A stretch of 40,311 nucleotides of DNA from contig JAMPFS010000030.1 in NCBI GenBank assembly GCA_023664325.1, positions 1 through 40,311 of the forward strand, read 5' to 3'. This stretch comes from Clostridium sp. GTDB lineage: Bacteria > Bacillota > Clostridia > Lachnospirales > Lachnospiraceae. The translations under genes were made by a program, and so were the position numbers. The notes under the pieces were generated by a model that saw nothing but the letters and a program-made list of their open reading frames with translations, was not told where the DNA came from and searched no databases. This document shows, one piece after another, positions 7,306 through 16,734 of this stretch (the stretch's first letter is position 1; each line of letters starts with the position of its first letter).

Positions 7306-9015
7306 ATGAAAAAAGGTATTAAGATTACAGCAAAGATTATTCTGATGGTGCTGTTTCCACTTTTATTTATGAGTGTCATGGGAATTGTTATGGGTGGAAG
7401 CAATCAGGAAAAAACAGCTTATAAGCTGATTGAAGAAAAATTACAGGCGGTTGCAGTCAATGTAGAGAGCCTGTATGATGTTTATTCAGAAGGTGATTAT
7501 TCATATGAAGGAGGAATTCTGAAAAAAGGGGATGCGAATCTCTCTGAGAATTATGAGTTGATTGACCACATCAAAAAAGAATCCGGTTTGGAGATTACTT
7601 TATTCTGGGGGAATGAGAGAGCGATTACCACGGTAACGGATGCGCAGGGAAATCGTGCGGTGGGAACCACAATTGATGCGGATTTTGCGCAGGACATTTT
7701 AAATGGTAAGGAGCAAAGCCATTTTACCAAAGATATAGAGATTGCCGGATCGGATTATTGTGGATATTATATACCAATGACTCAGGAGAATGGAGAGATT
7801 GTCGGACTGATCTTTACCGGCCGCGCAAAGGCGGATGTTGAGAAAGATATCAGGAACAGCCAGGCTTCTATGGCAGCAGGCATGCTCATCGTTTTTGTGA
7901 TTACTTTCATTATTATTACCATTTTAGTGAGAAAGATCATAGATGCTTTGAAGGGTACAATTGAACGTCTGGATGACTTGGCAACCGGTAAGCTGGATTT
8001 TGAAATGCATGAAAAAATGCTTCAGCGCGCAGATGAGATCGGAGAGATGTCAAATTCCATTCAGGGTTTGATTCATGAATTTAAGGGAATTATCTCAAAT
8101 CTTACAGATAGTTCTGTAGAGTTAGAGAACTTTTCAAATGAGTTTGGGGATTCCTTTAATACAATTTTAGAGAATATTGCAAGTATTAATATAGCAATAG
8201 ATGAGGTTGCGAATGGGGCAACGTCCCAGGCTCATGAGACGATGGAAGCAAATAGCCAAATGGTGAATATGGGTGATTCCATTGAGACGGCAACGAATGA
8301 CATTGAGATATTAACCCAAAATTCCGTTAAGATGAAGGATTATTCAAAGTCGGCAGAGGATACTTTGAATGAGTTAGAAGCTATTGCGCAGCAGACAAAC
8401 CATGCGATTGAAGAGGTCAGGGAACAGACAAATCTGACAAATGAATCTGCTCAGGCAATTCAGACGGCAACCGATATGATTACAAGCATTGCGGCACAGA
8501 CGAATATGTTGTCTTTGAATGCGAGTATTGAGGCGGCAAGGGCTGGCGAGAACGGTAAAGGATTTGCGGTTGTTGCAGATGAGATTCGTAACCTTTCCGA
8601 GCAGTCAAGACATTCCGCAGAGGAGATTTTGGCAGTTGTTGCTGATTTGATTCATAATTCCAATACCAGTGTCGAGACAATGAACCGTGTATCGGAAAGC
8701 GTATCGGCGCAGAATGTCAAGCTGGGAAATACAAAAGAAATGTTTATCTCTTTAAATACCGAGATTACTTCCGTTTCCAGTGGTGTTGACCGGATTCGGA
8801 GCAGTATGGAGGAACTTGGACGCGTCAAAGATATGGTTTTAGACAGTGTGGAACAGCTAGCGGCTATTGCAGAGGAGAATGCCGCTTCGACAGAGGAGAC
8901 CTCGGCTTCTATGGCAGTGCTTCGCAATATTGTAAACCAGTGCCATGATGAGACACAGCGGCTTGTGAAGATATCGGCTGATTTGAACGAGCATACCAAA
9001 CGTTTCACAATATAG
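7306..9015 (+). CDS. Methyl-accepting chemotaxis protein with an extracellular Cache-like domain
   Basis: This is a 569-residue transmembrane chemoreceptor. The first TM segment is about residues 9-30. An extracellular domain of about 155 residues resembles a single-Cache sensor (it contains YDVYSEGDYSYEGG and GLEITLFWGN). A second TM segment at about 186-208 leads into a HAMP region and a long coiled coil. The cytoplasmic signalling tip is clear at about 395-435: IAAQTNMLSLNASIEAARAG followed by GKGFAVVADEIRNLSEQS. This tip contacts CheA and CheW in known receptors. There is no C-terminal CheR-tethering pentapeptide. The start follows TAGGAGGGATA closely. No che or flagellar genes are nearby. 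Its ligand cannot be predicted; Cache receptors often bind small organic acids or amino acids. Confidence 0.93.
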   Translation: MKKGIKITAKIILMVLFPLLFMSVMGIVMGGSNQEKTAYKLIEEKLQAVAVNVESLYDVYSEGDYSYEGGILKKGDANLSENYELIDHIKKESGLEITLFWGNERAITTVTDAQGNRAVGTTIDADFAQDILNGKEQSHFTKDIEIAGSDYCGYYIPMTQENGEIVGLIFTGRAKADVEKDIRNSQASMAAGMLIVFVITFIIITILVRKIIDALKGTIERLDDLATGKLDFEMHEKMLQRADEIGEMSNSIQGLIHEFKGIISNLTDSSVELENFSNEFGDSFNTILENIASINIAIDEVANGATSQAHETMEANSQMVNMGDSIETATNDIEILTQNSVKMKDYSKSAEDTLNELEAIAQQTNHAIEEVREQTNLTNESAQAIQTATDMITSIAAQTNMLSLNASIEAARAGENGKGFAVVADEIRNLSEQSRHSAEEILAVVADLIHNSNTSVETMNRVSESVSAQNVKLGNTKEMFISLNTEITSVSSGVDRIRSSMEELGRVKDMVLDSVEQLAAIAEENAASTEETSASMAVLRNIVNQCHDETQRLVKISADLNEHTKRFTI

Positions 9016-9044
9016 AAGGTAATATGCAGTAAGGAGATGAGTGG

Positions 9045-9078
9045 ATGCCTGGGAAGTTGGAAGATTCCCGGGCATTTT
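9045..9078 (+). terminator. Terminator after the chemoreceptor gene
   Basis: An 11-bp stem (ATGCCTGGGAA / TTCCCGGGCAT, one G-T wobble) with a 9-base loop runs into four Ts. The weak T-tract may allow some readthrough. Confidence 0.7.
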
Positions 9079-9101
9079 GTAATGCGGAGAGGATAAATTT
9101 A

Positions 9102-9110
9102 TGATACAAT
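9102..9110 (+). promoter_or_regulatory. Possible extended -10 for the J-like/TPR gene
   Basis: TGA-TACAAT (9102-9110) forms an extended -10, 48 bases before the start codon. No good -35 is found at 17-base spacing, so this is tentative. Confidence 0.35.
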
Positions 9111-9158
9111 AATTCAGGTAGTATCAAAGGCACAGAAGGGGAATGGTGGAGGTAATTT

Positions 9159-12100
9159 ATGATCTGGAAAATATTAGAGATTGATAAGACAAAGGATGAA
9201 GATGTAATACGGTCTGCATATCGGGCGAAACTGCGTTATGTGAATCCGGAGGATGACGAGGAGGGATTTAAAGAACTGCGCCGCGCTTATGAGGAGGCAT
9301 TGGAGTATGCCAGCCAGCCGGAGGATGAGGAGCTAAATGATGCGGATGAGAGTGAATATGGCTACGGGAAAAAGGATGAAGTGGATGAATGGTTGAATCG
9401 TATTGATATGATTTACCGGGATGTTGCAAAACGGCGGGATGCAAGTCTGTGGGAGCCTGTTTTGCACGATCCGGTCTGCGATGATTTAGACATGGAGCTG
9501 GAAGCGGCAGAAAAGCTTTTGGTATATTTTATGTCTCATTCTTACATGCCGCAGTCTATCTGGCAGTTGGTAGATAAAAGGTTCCACTATATGGATAATT
9601 ATGATCAGCTAAAAGAGAAATTTCCTGAAAATTATCTGGATTATGTAATGTGGCAGATGAAACGGCCAAATTTTATTGATTTTGAATTGTTTGACGGTGC
9701 AACAGATTCCCATGTAGATGATTATATTGGAACCCTGTATGAGGAGAAAAATGCCTTTGAGGAAGGGGATATGGAAGCCGTCGAGCGCTTTTTAAAGGAG
9801 CTTAAGCGTTATGACGTTACGCATCCATATACGGACACAGAAGAGGCGAGGTACCTGCTTTGCCGTGCGAAGGCGAACAGGAAGGTGGAACACAGTACAG
9901 ACGGTGAGGAACATTTGAGTGGGGAACGGAGCGCACAGGCGCCGGACTGGCAGGAGGATGAAAAAAAGGCATTGTCCATTATGGAGGAGCTGGACTTTGA
10001 GTATTCGGATAATCCATATATTGAGCGGATTTATGCGGAGGCATTGCTGGCGAATGGTGAGATTGCAAAAGCAAGAACGGTATATGAAGGATTAACAGAA
10101 GCGGATTCTGAAAATTATAGCGCTGCAATTGGAATTGCCCGGTGCGTTTATCTGGAAGGAAACCCGGAGGATGCAAAGGAAATGGTGGAGGATATTCTGG
10201 AAGAACGGGTGCAGGATGTAGAATGTATGCAGCTTTTGGATGAGATTAATGAAAAGCTGGTGGAGACCTATGAGAGCATACTCTCTGCTCGAAAGACAGA
10301 GGATGAATCGCCGGAGGAAGGAGACAGCGGAGAAGAAGGCAGAGAAACCGTAAGGGAAGTGTCATTCAAACTTGGATGGTGTTATTATCAGCAAAAAGAG
10401 TTTGAAAAAGGAATCCGGCTGCTTGACAGCTTAGAGCAGGGTGAGGACTATGATTACATAAATCTTCGGTGCAGGCTTTATCTGGCAAATGAGGATTATG
10501 AAGCGGCATATCCTCTCGCAGAGAAATGGCTGCAATTGATTGAAGAGGCTGTAGATGATGGATCGAAAGAAGCGCAAAAGAAGAAAAACCGCTTGTCTCT
10601 TGCCCATTTTTCAATCGGAATCTGCCTTTGGGAATTAAGCTTCAAAGAAAAAGAGGAACTGCTTGAAACAGAGTGCAGCAAGGAGCAGATAAGCGGGCTA
10701 AAAGATAAGCTTTCTGATTTGGAGAGGAAGTTGGATGATGCTGCGGAATATATAAGAAAGGCAATTAAAGAGGAGCATAATACACTGGTAAAACTTTCTT
10801 ATATGGAGCAGTTGGCAAGATTTTACCTGGCGCAGAAGCAGTATGAAAAGTGCATTGATATCTGTGATGAAATCATTGAACAGGACAGAGGTTTTTATCC
10901 CGCTTATGTACACCGCCAGAAGGCAAATTATGAGCTGAAAAATGCAAAGGAGGTTATTGATGATTACTTTGCATGTAAAGAGATTTATCCGGGGTATTCT
11001 GTGCCATATGTATTGGCAGCGGAAGTATTTATGGCATTTGAGCAGTATGATGATGTGGAAAGCGTCATTCAGGAGGGCGAAGAGGCCGGCTTACAAAGCG
11101 ATGGATTAGAGCTTTATAAGATTAAATGTCTGCATTATAAAGATTTCTCTGCGGACAATGTGCGAAAAGCCATTGACCAGCTTGACCGGTTGATGGAGCG
11201 GATCCGAATCCGTCCGGAGGAGGAAGGCAGTGATATTGAGGATCTTTCTGATTTGGATCGTGAACTGGCGATTCTTTATTGGGATTTGGATCTGACATAT
11301 AAGGCATTGGAGATTGTGGATAAGTATTTGGATGAACATCCGGATGCTTCCGGAATATTACAGCTCAAGGTGGATATTTTGTCAAGGGAAAAACGGTATG
11401 AGGAGGCGCTTGCGGCATGCAGACAGCTTGTCAACACAAATCCAAAGAATTTGCACTACCGCACAAAACTTGGCAACTGCTATGAATGGATGGAGAACAC
11501 GCAAAAGGCAATCGAGTGTTATCGCATGATTTTGATGGAACACAGTGATTTTGTGCCGGCAGTCCGCAGGCTGATGTATGTCTACAGCTATTTAAGCAAT
11601 GAAAATAGGGATTTGGAGCTTTGCAAAAAGGGAATCGAATATGCTACCCGGCTGATTGAACTTACCGGGAGTGCAGAAGGTTATGTGGAACGGGGCAATC
11701 TGTATATTGACCTGTATGAACTGGAAAAGGCGGTGGAAGATTGCAGGGAGGCAATTAAGCTGAATCCGGAGGCTTACTACGCATATAATAATCTGGGATG
11801 CGCATTGTTGAAACTCCGCCGGATTGACGAGGCAATTGAGCCGTTGGAAAAAGTAATTGCAATGGAGCCCGATAAGGATCATCTGCCCTATCTGAATCTT
11901 GCAGAATGTTATGTGATTAAGAAAGATTATGAAAAGGCAATCCATGCATATGAGGAGATTTTGCGGATTCGTCCGGGAGCGGAGAGTATGCGGGAGGAGA
12001 TTGTAAAAATCTGGGTAAAGATGGGTCAGTATCAGAAAGCAATTGATTTTTATCAGTCACAGATTAAGGAGAGCGTGGGCATTGTGAAGAACAGCATGGT

Positions 12101-12785
12101 GATAAAGCTGCTTTTGGAGAAAGCGAACCAGCAGGAGGAATGTGAAGGGCTGCTACAGGACTATAAGGAGCTGGCAGAGATCTACCGGCAGATGGGGGAT
12201 AAGACTCATGCAGAAAAATGGTATAAAAATATAGAAAAAATCTATTTTAAGTTAAAGAAGCCTTGCAGGATTTCGCATGTCGAGACGGTGGCGGAATATT
12301 ACAGGGATACAGGGAATATAAAGGAAGCCGAGAGGGTGCTTGCAAAGCTTTTGGAGTATATGGAGAGGAACAATATTTCCCGTTACCATGTGTATTTTAC
12401 CTTGACGACCGTTCTGTTTGAAAAGGGAGATAGGGAACATGCTAAGAAATATGCAGATGTTTATATCAAAGAACTTTTAAAACAGCATGGTGGAGAGGAA
12501 GCGTTGCTTTCAGACCGCAGGTATCTTCCGATGTATGCCTATGATATGGTAATCATGCATATTTGCGCAGGAAGACTTGAGGAAGCGAAACAATATCTGG
12601 AACGGATGGGAAACAGCCATGTCTGCGTAACGTGTGAAACCTGTGCCTGTTTTGAATACCATTTTGCAATGGGGTTAATTGCGGAATTGGAAGGACAGAA
12701 AGAGAATGCAAAACAGCATTATAAAAAGGCGGTTGAGATTAAGGGGGATTACCCTTGCGCCGAAAGGCATTTGCAGAAGTTATGA
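9159..12785 (+). CDS. Large TPR protein with a degenerate J-domain-like N-terminus
   Basis: This is a 1208-residue, apparently cytoplasmic protein with no signal peptide or TM segment. Residues 1-60 resemble a J-domain: helix I (IWKILEID), helix II (DEDVIRSAYRAKLRYV), then a short loop and helix III (EGFKELRRAYEEALEYA). The diagnostic HPD tripeptide that stimulates Hsp70 ATPase is absent; the loop reads NPEDDE. The rest is helical, with many tetratricopeptide repeats most obvious from about 480 to 1200 (for example AYYAYNNLGCALLKLRRIDE near 865-885). TPR arrays bind peptides or proteins. Composition is very Glu-rich. A related architecture occurs near HscC-type Hsp70 genes in other bacteria, and such an Hsp70 lies 6 kb downstream here, so it may be that chaperone's partner. 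That role is inference. The start follows GGTGGAGG. It precedes the pyr operon, which has its own promoter. Confidence 0.8.
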   Translation: MIWKILEIDKTKDEDVIRSAYRAKLRYVNPEDDEEGFKELRRAYEEALEYASQPEDEELNDADESEYGYGKKDEVDEWLNRIDMIYRDVAKRRDASLWEPVLHDPVCDDLDMELEAAEKLLVYFMSHSYMPQSIWQLVDKRFHYMDNYDQLKEKFPENYLDYVMWQMKRPNFIDFELFDGATDSHVDDYIGTLYEEKNAFEEGDMEAVERFLKELKRYDVTHPYTDTEEARYLLCRAKANRKVEHSTDGEEHLSGERSAQAPDWQEDEKKALSIMEELDFEYSDNPYIERIYAEALLANGEIAKARTVYEGLTEADSENYSAAIGIARCVYLEGNPEDAKEMVEDILEERVQDVECMQLLDEINEKLVETYESILSARKTEDESPEEGDSGEEGRETVREVSFKLGWCYYQQKEFEKGIRLLDSLEQGEDYDYINLRCRLYLANEDYEAAYPLAEKWLQLIEEAVDDGSKEAQKKKNRLSLAHFSIGICLWELSFKEKEELLETECSKEQISGLKDKLSDLERKLDDAAEYIRKAIKEEHNTLVKLSYMEQLARFYLAQKQYEKCIDICDEIIEQDRGFYPAYVHRQKANYELKNAKEVIDDYFACKEIYPGYSVPYVLAAEVFMAFEQYDDVESVIQEGEEAGLQSDGLELYKIKCLHYKDFSADNVRKAIDQLDRLMERIRIRPEEEGSDIEDLSDLDRELAILYWDLDLTYKALEIVDKYLDEHPDASGILQLKVDILSREKRYEEALAACRQLVNTNPKNLHYRTKLGNCYEWMENTQKAIECYRMILMEHSDFVPAVRRLMYVYSYLSNENRDLELCKKGIEYATRLIELTGSAEGYVERGNLYIDLYELEKAVEDCREAIKLNPEAYYAYNNLGCALLKLRRIDEAIEPLEKVIAMEPDKDHLPYLNLAECYVIKKDYEKAIHAYEEILRIRPGAESMREEIVKIWVKMGQYQKAIDFYQSQIKESVGIVKNSMVIKLLLEKANQQEECEGLLQDYKELAEIYRQMGDKTHAEKWYKNIEKIYFKLKKPCRISHVETVAEYYRDTGNIKEAERVLAKLLEYMERNNISRYHVYFTLTTVLFEKGDREHAKKYADVYIKELLKQHGGEEALLSDRRYLPMYAYDMVIMHICAGRLEEAKQYLERMGNSHVCVTCETCACFEYHFAMGLIAELEGQKENAKQHYKKAVEIKGDYPCAERHLQKL

Positions 12786-12798
12786 TGCAAATTCCAGT

Positions 12799-12827
12799 TT
12801 GCAGGATAGCGGAAAAAGCCGTATAAT
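12799..12827 (+). promoter_or_regulatory. Promoter of pyrF-pyrK-pyrD
   Basis: TTGCAG (12799-12804), 17 bases, TATAAT (12822-12827). The leader of about 105 bases before pyrF shows no convincing PyrR-binding loop or attenuator terminator by eye. It contains a 14-codon ORF (12865-12909) without a good ribosome site. Confidence 0.65.
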
Positions 12828-12940
12828 AATAAAAAAATATTCCTTTTATGCCATGTGAGATTTTATGGATACAAAAGCAGGTTTGTGGTATGCGTATATT
12901 CATGCATAGTCTGAAAGGAACGGTAAATCAGGAGGACAGT

Positions 12941-13867
<927 letters not shown>

Positions 13868-13884
13868 GATAAAAGGAGATTAGC

Positions 13885-14652
13885 ATGAGTGCAGTAAAAA
13901 TCAAAGCAGTGGTCAGGTGCCAGAATCAGCTTGCCAGTGATATATACAGCCTGGTTCTCTATGCGCCAGAGATTGCGAGGGAGGCAAAGGCGGGACAGTT
14001 TGTTTCGGTGTATTCTAAGGATGGCTCAAAGCTTCTGCCAAGACCGATTAGCCTGTGTGAAGTAGAAAAAGAGGCGGGAACGATTCGTCTGGTGTACCGT
14101 GTGGTTGGCTTTGGCACGAAGGAGTTTTCTAATCTGGAGGCAGATGATGTGGTAGAAATCATGGGACCTTTGGGAAATGGATTTGCCGGGAAAGAAAAAA
14201 AGGCAATTTTGATAGGCGGTGGAATAGGGATTCCGCCAATGTTGGAGCTGGCGAAGGAGTTAAACTGCGAAAAGAGTATTGTGGCAGGTTTTCGGGATGA
14301 AACTTTTCTGATGGAGGATTTGGGAAAATACGGTACTGTTTACGTGGCAAGCGAAGATGGAAAGACCGGTGTCAAGGGCAATGTTTTGGATGCCATCCGG
14401 GAATATGGCATTGAGGGCGATATCATTTATGCCTGTGGCCCGATGCCGATGCTTCGCGCTGTTAAGGAGTATGCAGCTTTGAATGGCATAGAAGCACAGA
14501 TTTCTTTAGAAGAGAAGATGGCATGCGGGATCGGTGCCTGTCTGGCTTGTGTCTGTCAGTCGAGGGAAGTGGACGGACACAGCAATGTCCATAATAAACG
14601 GATTTGTAAGGATGGTCCGGTGTTTGATGCCAGGGAGGTGGAGTTGTCATGA
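13885..14652 (+). CDS. pyrK: Dihydroorotate dehydrogenase B, electron-transfer subunit
   Basis: PyrK carries FAD and a 2Fe-2S cluster and passes electrons from the PyrD flavin to NAD+. The 255-residue protein has an N-terminal FAD-binding barrel (LLPRPISLCE, YRVVGFGTKEF), an NAD-binding part (ILIGGGIGIPPML, YACGPMPML) and a C-terminal cluster domain. Its cysteines are at Cys214, Cys219, Cys222 and Cys241 (the CGIGACLAC motif plus RICKDGP), with an extra Cys224. The start follows AAAGGAG. It overlaps pyrD by four bases (ATGA), so the two subunits are probably translationally coupled for 1:1 assembly. The presence of pyrK makes this a class 1B, NAD-dependent dehydrogenase. Confidence 0.96.
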   Translation: MSAVKIKAVVRCQNQLASDIYSLVLYAPEIAREAKAGQFVSVYSKDGSKLLPRPISLCEVEKEAGTIRLVYRVVGFGTKEFSNLEADDVVEIMGPLGNGFAGKEKKAILIGGGIGIPPMLELAKELNCEKSIVAGFRDETFLMEDLGKYGTVYVASEDGKTGVKGNVLDAIREYGIEGDIIYACGPMPMLRAVKEYAALNGIEAQISLEEKMACGIGACLACVCQSREVDGHSNVHNKRICKDGPVFDAREVELS

Positions 14653-15551
14653 ATCTGTCAGTAAAGATAGCCGGCGTAGAATTTAAGAATCCGGTGACGG
14701 TGGCTTCAGGAACCTTCGGTTCCGGAGCTGAATATGGTGATTTTGTAGATTTATCCAAACTTGGCGCAGTGACTACGAAGGGGGTTGCAAATGTTCCGTG
14801 GCAGGGAAATCCAACCCCGCGTATTGCCGAGACATATGGAGGGATGATGAACGCAGTAGGGCTTCAGAATCCCGGTATTGATCTGTTTTGTAAGAGGGAT
14901 ATTCCGTTTTTAAAGCAGTATGACACGAGAATTATTGTAAATGTCTGTGGAAAATCGGAAGCGGATTATGTCGAAGTCGTGGAACGTCTTGCGGATGAGG
15001 ATGTGGATATGCTGGAGATCAATGTATCCTGCCCGAATGTCAAAGAGGGTGGGATTGCTTTTGGACAGGATCCGAAGGCATTAGAAAAGATTACAAAAGC
15101 GGTGAAGGCAAAGGCAAAGCAGCCTGTCATTATGAAGCTGAGCCCGAATGTAACGGATATTACGGTGATGGCAAAAGCTGCACAGGACGGTGGAGCAGAT
15201 GCATTGTCGCTCATTAATACTTTGACAGGAATGAAGATAGATATTAACCGTCAAAGTTTTGCAATTGCAAACAAAACCGGTGGGCTTTCCGGCCCGGCTA
15301 TCAAGCCGGTAGCGGTAAGAATGGTATATCAGGTGGCGAATGCAGTGAAGCTTCCGATTATTGGCATGGGAGGAATCATGGATTATCAGGATGCGATTGA
15401 ATTTATGATGGCAGGCGCAACTATGATATCGGTTGGCACCGCAAACTTTCATGATCCATACACAACGGTTAAAATTATTGAGGGGATGGAAGCTTTTATG
15501 AAGGAGAAACATATTCAGGATATCAATGAAATCATTGGATGTGTAAAATAA
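14649..15551 (+). CDS. pyrD: Dihydroorotate dehydrogenase B, catalytic subunit
   Basis: PyrD oxidises dihydroorotate to orotate using FMN. The protein has 300 residues, standard for class 1. It opens with the FMN-barrel segment NPVTVASGTFG. The active-site Cys128 lies in NVSCPNVKEGG, where class 1 enzymes use cysteine and class 2 use serine. MKLSPNVTDI and the phosphate-binding GMGGIMDYQDAIEFMMAGA follow. It shares the ATGA overlap with pyrK. No terminator is obvious after it, but pyrE has its own promoter downstream, so pyrE may receive both readthrough and independent transcription. Confidence 0.97.
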   Translation: MNLSVKIAGVEFKNPVTVASGTFGSGAEYGDFVDLSKLGAVTTKGVANVPWQGNPTPRIAETYGGMMNAVGLQNPGIDLFCKRDIPFLKQYDTRIIVNVCGKSEADYVEVVERLADEDVDMLEINVSCPNVKEGGIAFGQDPKALEKITKAVKAKAKQPVIMKLSPNVTDITVMAKAAQDGGADALSLINTLTGMKIDINRQSFAIANKTGGLSGPAIKPVAVRMVYQVANAVKLPIIGMGGIMDYQDAIEFMMAGATMISVGTANFHDPYTTVKIIEGMEAFMKEKHIQDINEIIGCVK

Positions 15552-15591
15552 ATTCATATATTATGAGATAAGACTGCAAAACGGAAATATT

Positions 15592-15606
15592 GTAAACGGC
15601 GTTTAC
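15592..15606. promoter_or_regulatory. Palindrome upstream of the pyrE promoter, possible operator
   Basis: The sequence GTAAAC-GGC-GTTTAC is a perfect 6-bp inverted repeat with a 3-base centre. It lies 24 bases upstream of the pyrE -35. Its form resembles operators of helix-turn-helix dimers such as LacI-type regulators. Its regulator is unknown. Confidence 0.45.
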
Positions 15607-15630
15607 TAAATATGCAATTTTCAAAATGGA

Positions 15631-15659
15631 TTGATAACAGTAGGGTTTTATGGTAATAT
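15631..15659 (+). promoter_or_regulatory. pyrE promoter
   Basis: TTGATA (15631-15636), 17 bases, TAATAT (15654-15659) with an extended TGG (15651-15653). This gives pyrE transcription independent of pyrF-pyrK-pyrD. Confidence 0.75.
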
Positions 15660-15721
15660 AAGGAACATGAAAGGAAGCAGACGGGCAGCAGGTCTTGAGC
15701 ATTAGGAGGTTTAGAGTAGCA

Positions 15722-16396
15722 ATGGAACAGTATAAAAAGGAATTTATCGAATTTATGATTGACTGTAATGTGTTAAAGTTTGGGGATTTTGTGACAAAGA
15801 GTGGGCGTAAAACCCCGTTTTTTGTAAATACCGGATTTTATCGGACAGGCTCCCAGCTAAAGAGGCTTGGTGAGTATTATGCGGAGGCGGTTAACAGTGA
15901 GTTCGGTATGGATTTTGATGTGCTGTTTGGGCCGGCATATAAAGGGATACCGCTTACGGTGGCAACCACGGTTGCCATTGCGGAGGAGTACGACGAGGAC
16001 ATCAAATATTGCTCGAACCGTAAGGAAGAAAAGGATCATGGGGATAAGGGCATCCTTCTGGGAAGCCCGATTGAAGATGGTGACCGTGTCATTATCATTG
16101 AAGATGTAACAACTGCCGGAACTTCCATTGAGGAGACATTACCGATTATCAAGGCGCAGGGTGATGTGAAGGTGGTAGGGATGGTAGTATCTGTTGACCG
16201 TATGGAACGGGGACAGGGCAAAAAGTCAGCGCTAAAGGAGATTGAGGAGAAATATGGTTTTAAAACGACAGCCATTGTAACAATGGCAGAGGTGGTGGAA
16301 CATTTGTATAACAAACCATATAAGGGGAAAGTCATTATTGATGATACGCTGAAAGCTGCTATTGATGCTTATTATGAACAGTATGGCGCAGAATAA
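15722..16396 (+). CDS. pyrE: Orotate phosphoribosyltransferase
   Basis: PyrE couples orotate and PRPP to form OMP, the substrate of PyrF. It has 224 residues. The family signatures are KFGDFVTKSGRKTPFFVN at the N-terminus, FGPAYKGIPL (orotate side) and the PRPP-binding VIIIEDVTTAGTSIEE. The start is taken as ATG 15722; AGGAGG (15704-15709) is 12 bases away, which is long. The only in-frame alternative, TTG 15695, would place the ribosome site inside the gene. It completes orotate-to-UMP conversion with pyrF. Confidence 0.96.
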   Translation: MEQYKKEFIEFMIDCNVLKFGDFVTKSGRKTPFFVNTGFYRTGSQLKRLGEYYAEAVNSEFGMDFDVLFGPAYKGIPLTVATTVAIAEEYDEDIKYCSNRKEEKDHGDKGILLGSPIEDGDRVIIIEDVTTAGTSIEETLPIIKAQGDVKVVGMVVSVDRMERGQGKKSALKEIEEKYGFKTTAIVTMAEVVEHLYNKPYKGKVIIDDTLKAAIDAYYEQYGAE

Positions 16397-16474
16397 TAAC
16401 AGACAAAAAAGGAAATGCATACTTTCAAAATACAAAAGACAGAATATACAGTAGGTAATAATGGAGGTTGTGTT

Positions 16475-16627
16475 ATGAATGAAAAAATGTACAAGACAAT
16501 GAAGACGGTTGGAGCATGGAATATTGTATTTGGTGCTTTTTTGATTGCGGCTGGCGTGGCGATTGGCGTGATCCAGCTTGTGCATGGCAGCAGGCTTTTG
16601 AAAGAGAAAAATAAGATTTTGTTTTGA
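16475..16627 (+). CDS. Small membrane protein of 50 residues
   Basis: A 50-residue protein with one hydrophobic segment (about 13-36; it contains IVFGAFLIAAGVAIGVIQLV) flanked by basic residues, ending RLLKEKNKILF. GGAGG (16463-16467) sits seven bases before ATG 16475, so translation is well supported despite its size. The composition is that of a real single-pass membrane protein. I recall similar short hypothetical proteins in Lachnospiraceae but no function. It lies 78 bases after pyrE and 107 before the DegV gene. It could be cotranscribed with pyrE, as I see neither a terminator nor a good promoter between them. Confidence 0.72.
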   Translation: MNEKMYKTMKTVGAWNIVFGAFLIAAGVAIGVIQLVHGSRLLKEKNKILF

Positions 16628-16646
16628 GAAAAAGCCAAAATAATTC

Positions 16647-16675
16647 TTTTCATATATGGGAAAATGTGGTATAGT
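16647..16675 (+). promoter_or_regulatory. Promoter of the DegV-family gene
   Basis: An extended -10 TGG-TATAGT (16667-16675) lies 59 bases before the gene. The -35 at 17-base spacing is TTTTCA (16647-16652), a partial match. Confidence 0.5.
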
Positions 16676-16734
16676 ACATATTGTCTATGATAAATAGTTT
16701 TCAAAACTATGTATAAGGAATAGGAGAAGAGAAT

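Noticed and set aside
9159..12785. Recent horizontal transfer of the long TPR gene.
   Set aside because: Codon use and base composition look like those of its neighbours, and there is no repeat, integrase or tRNA at its edges.
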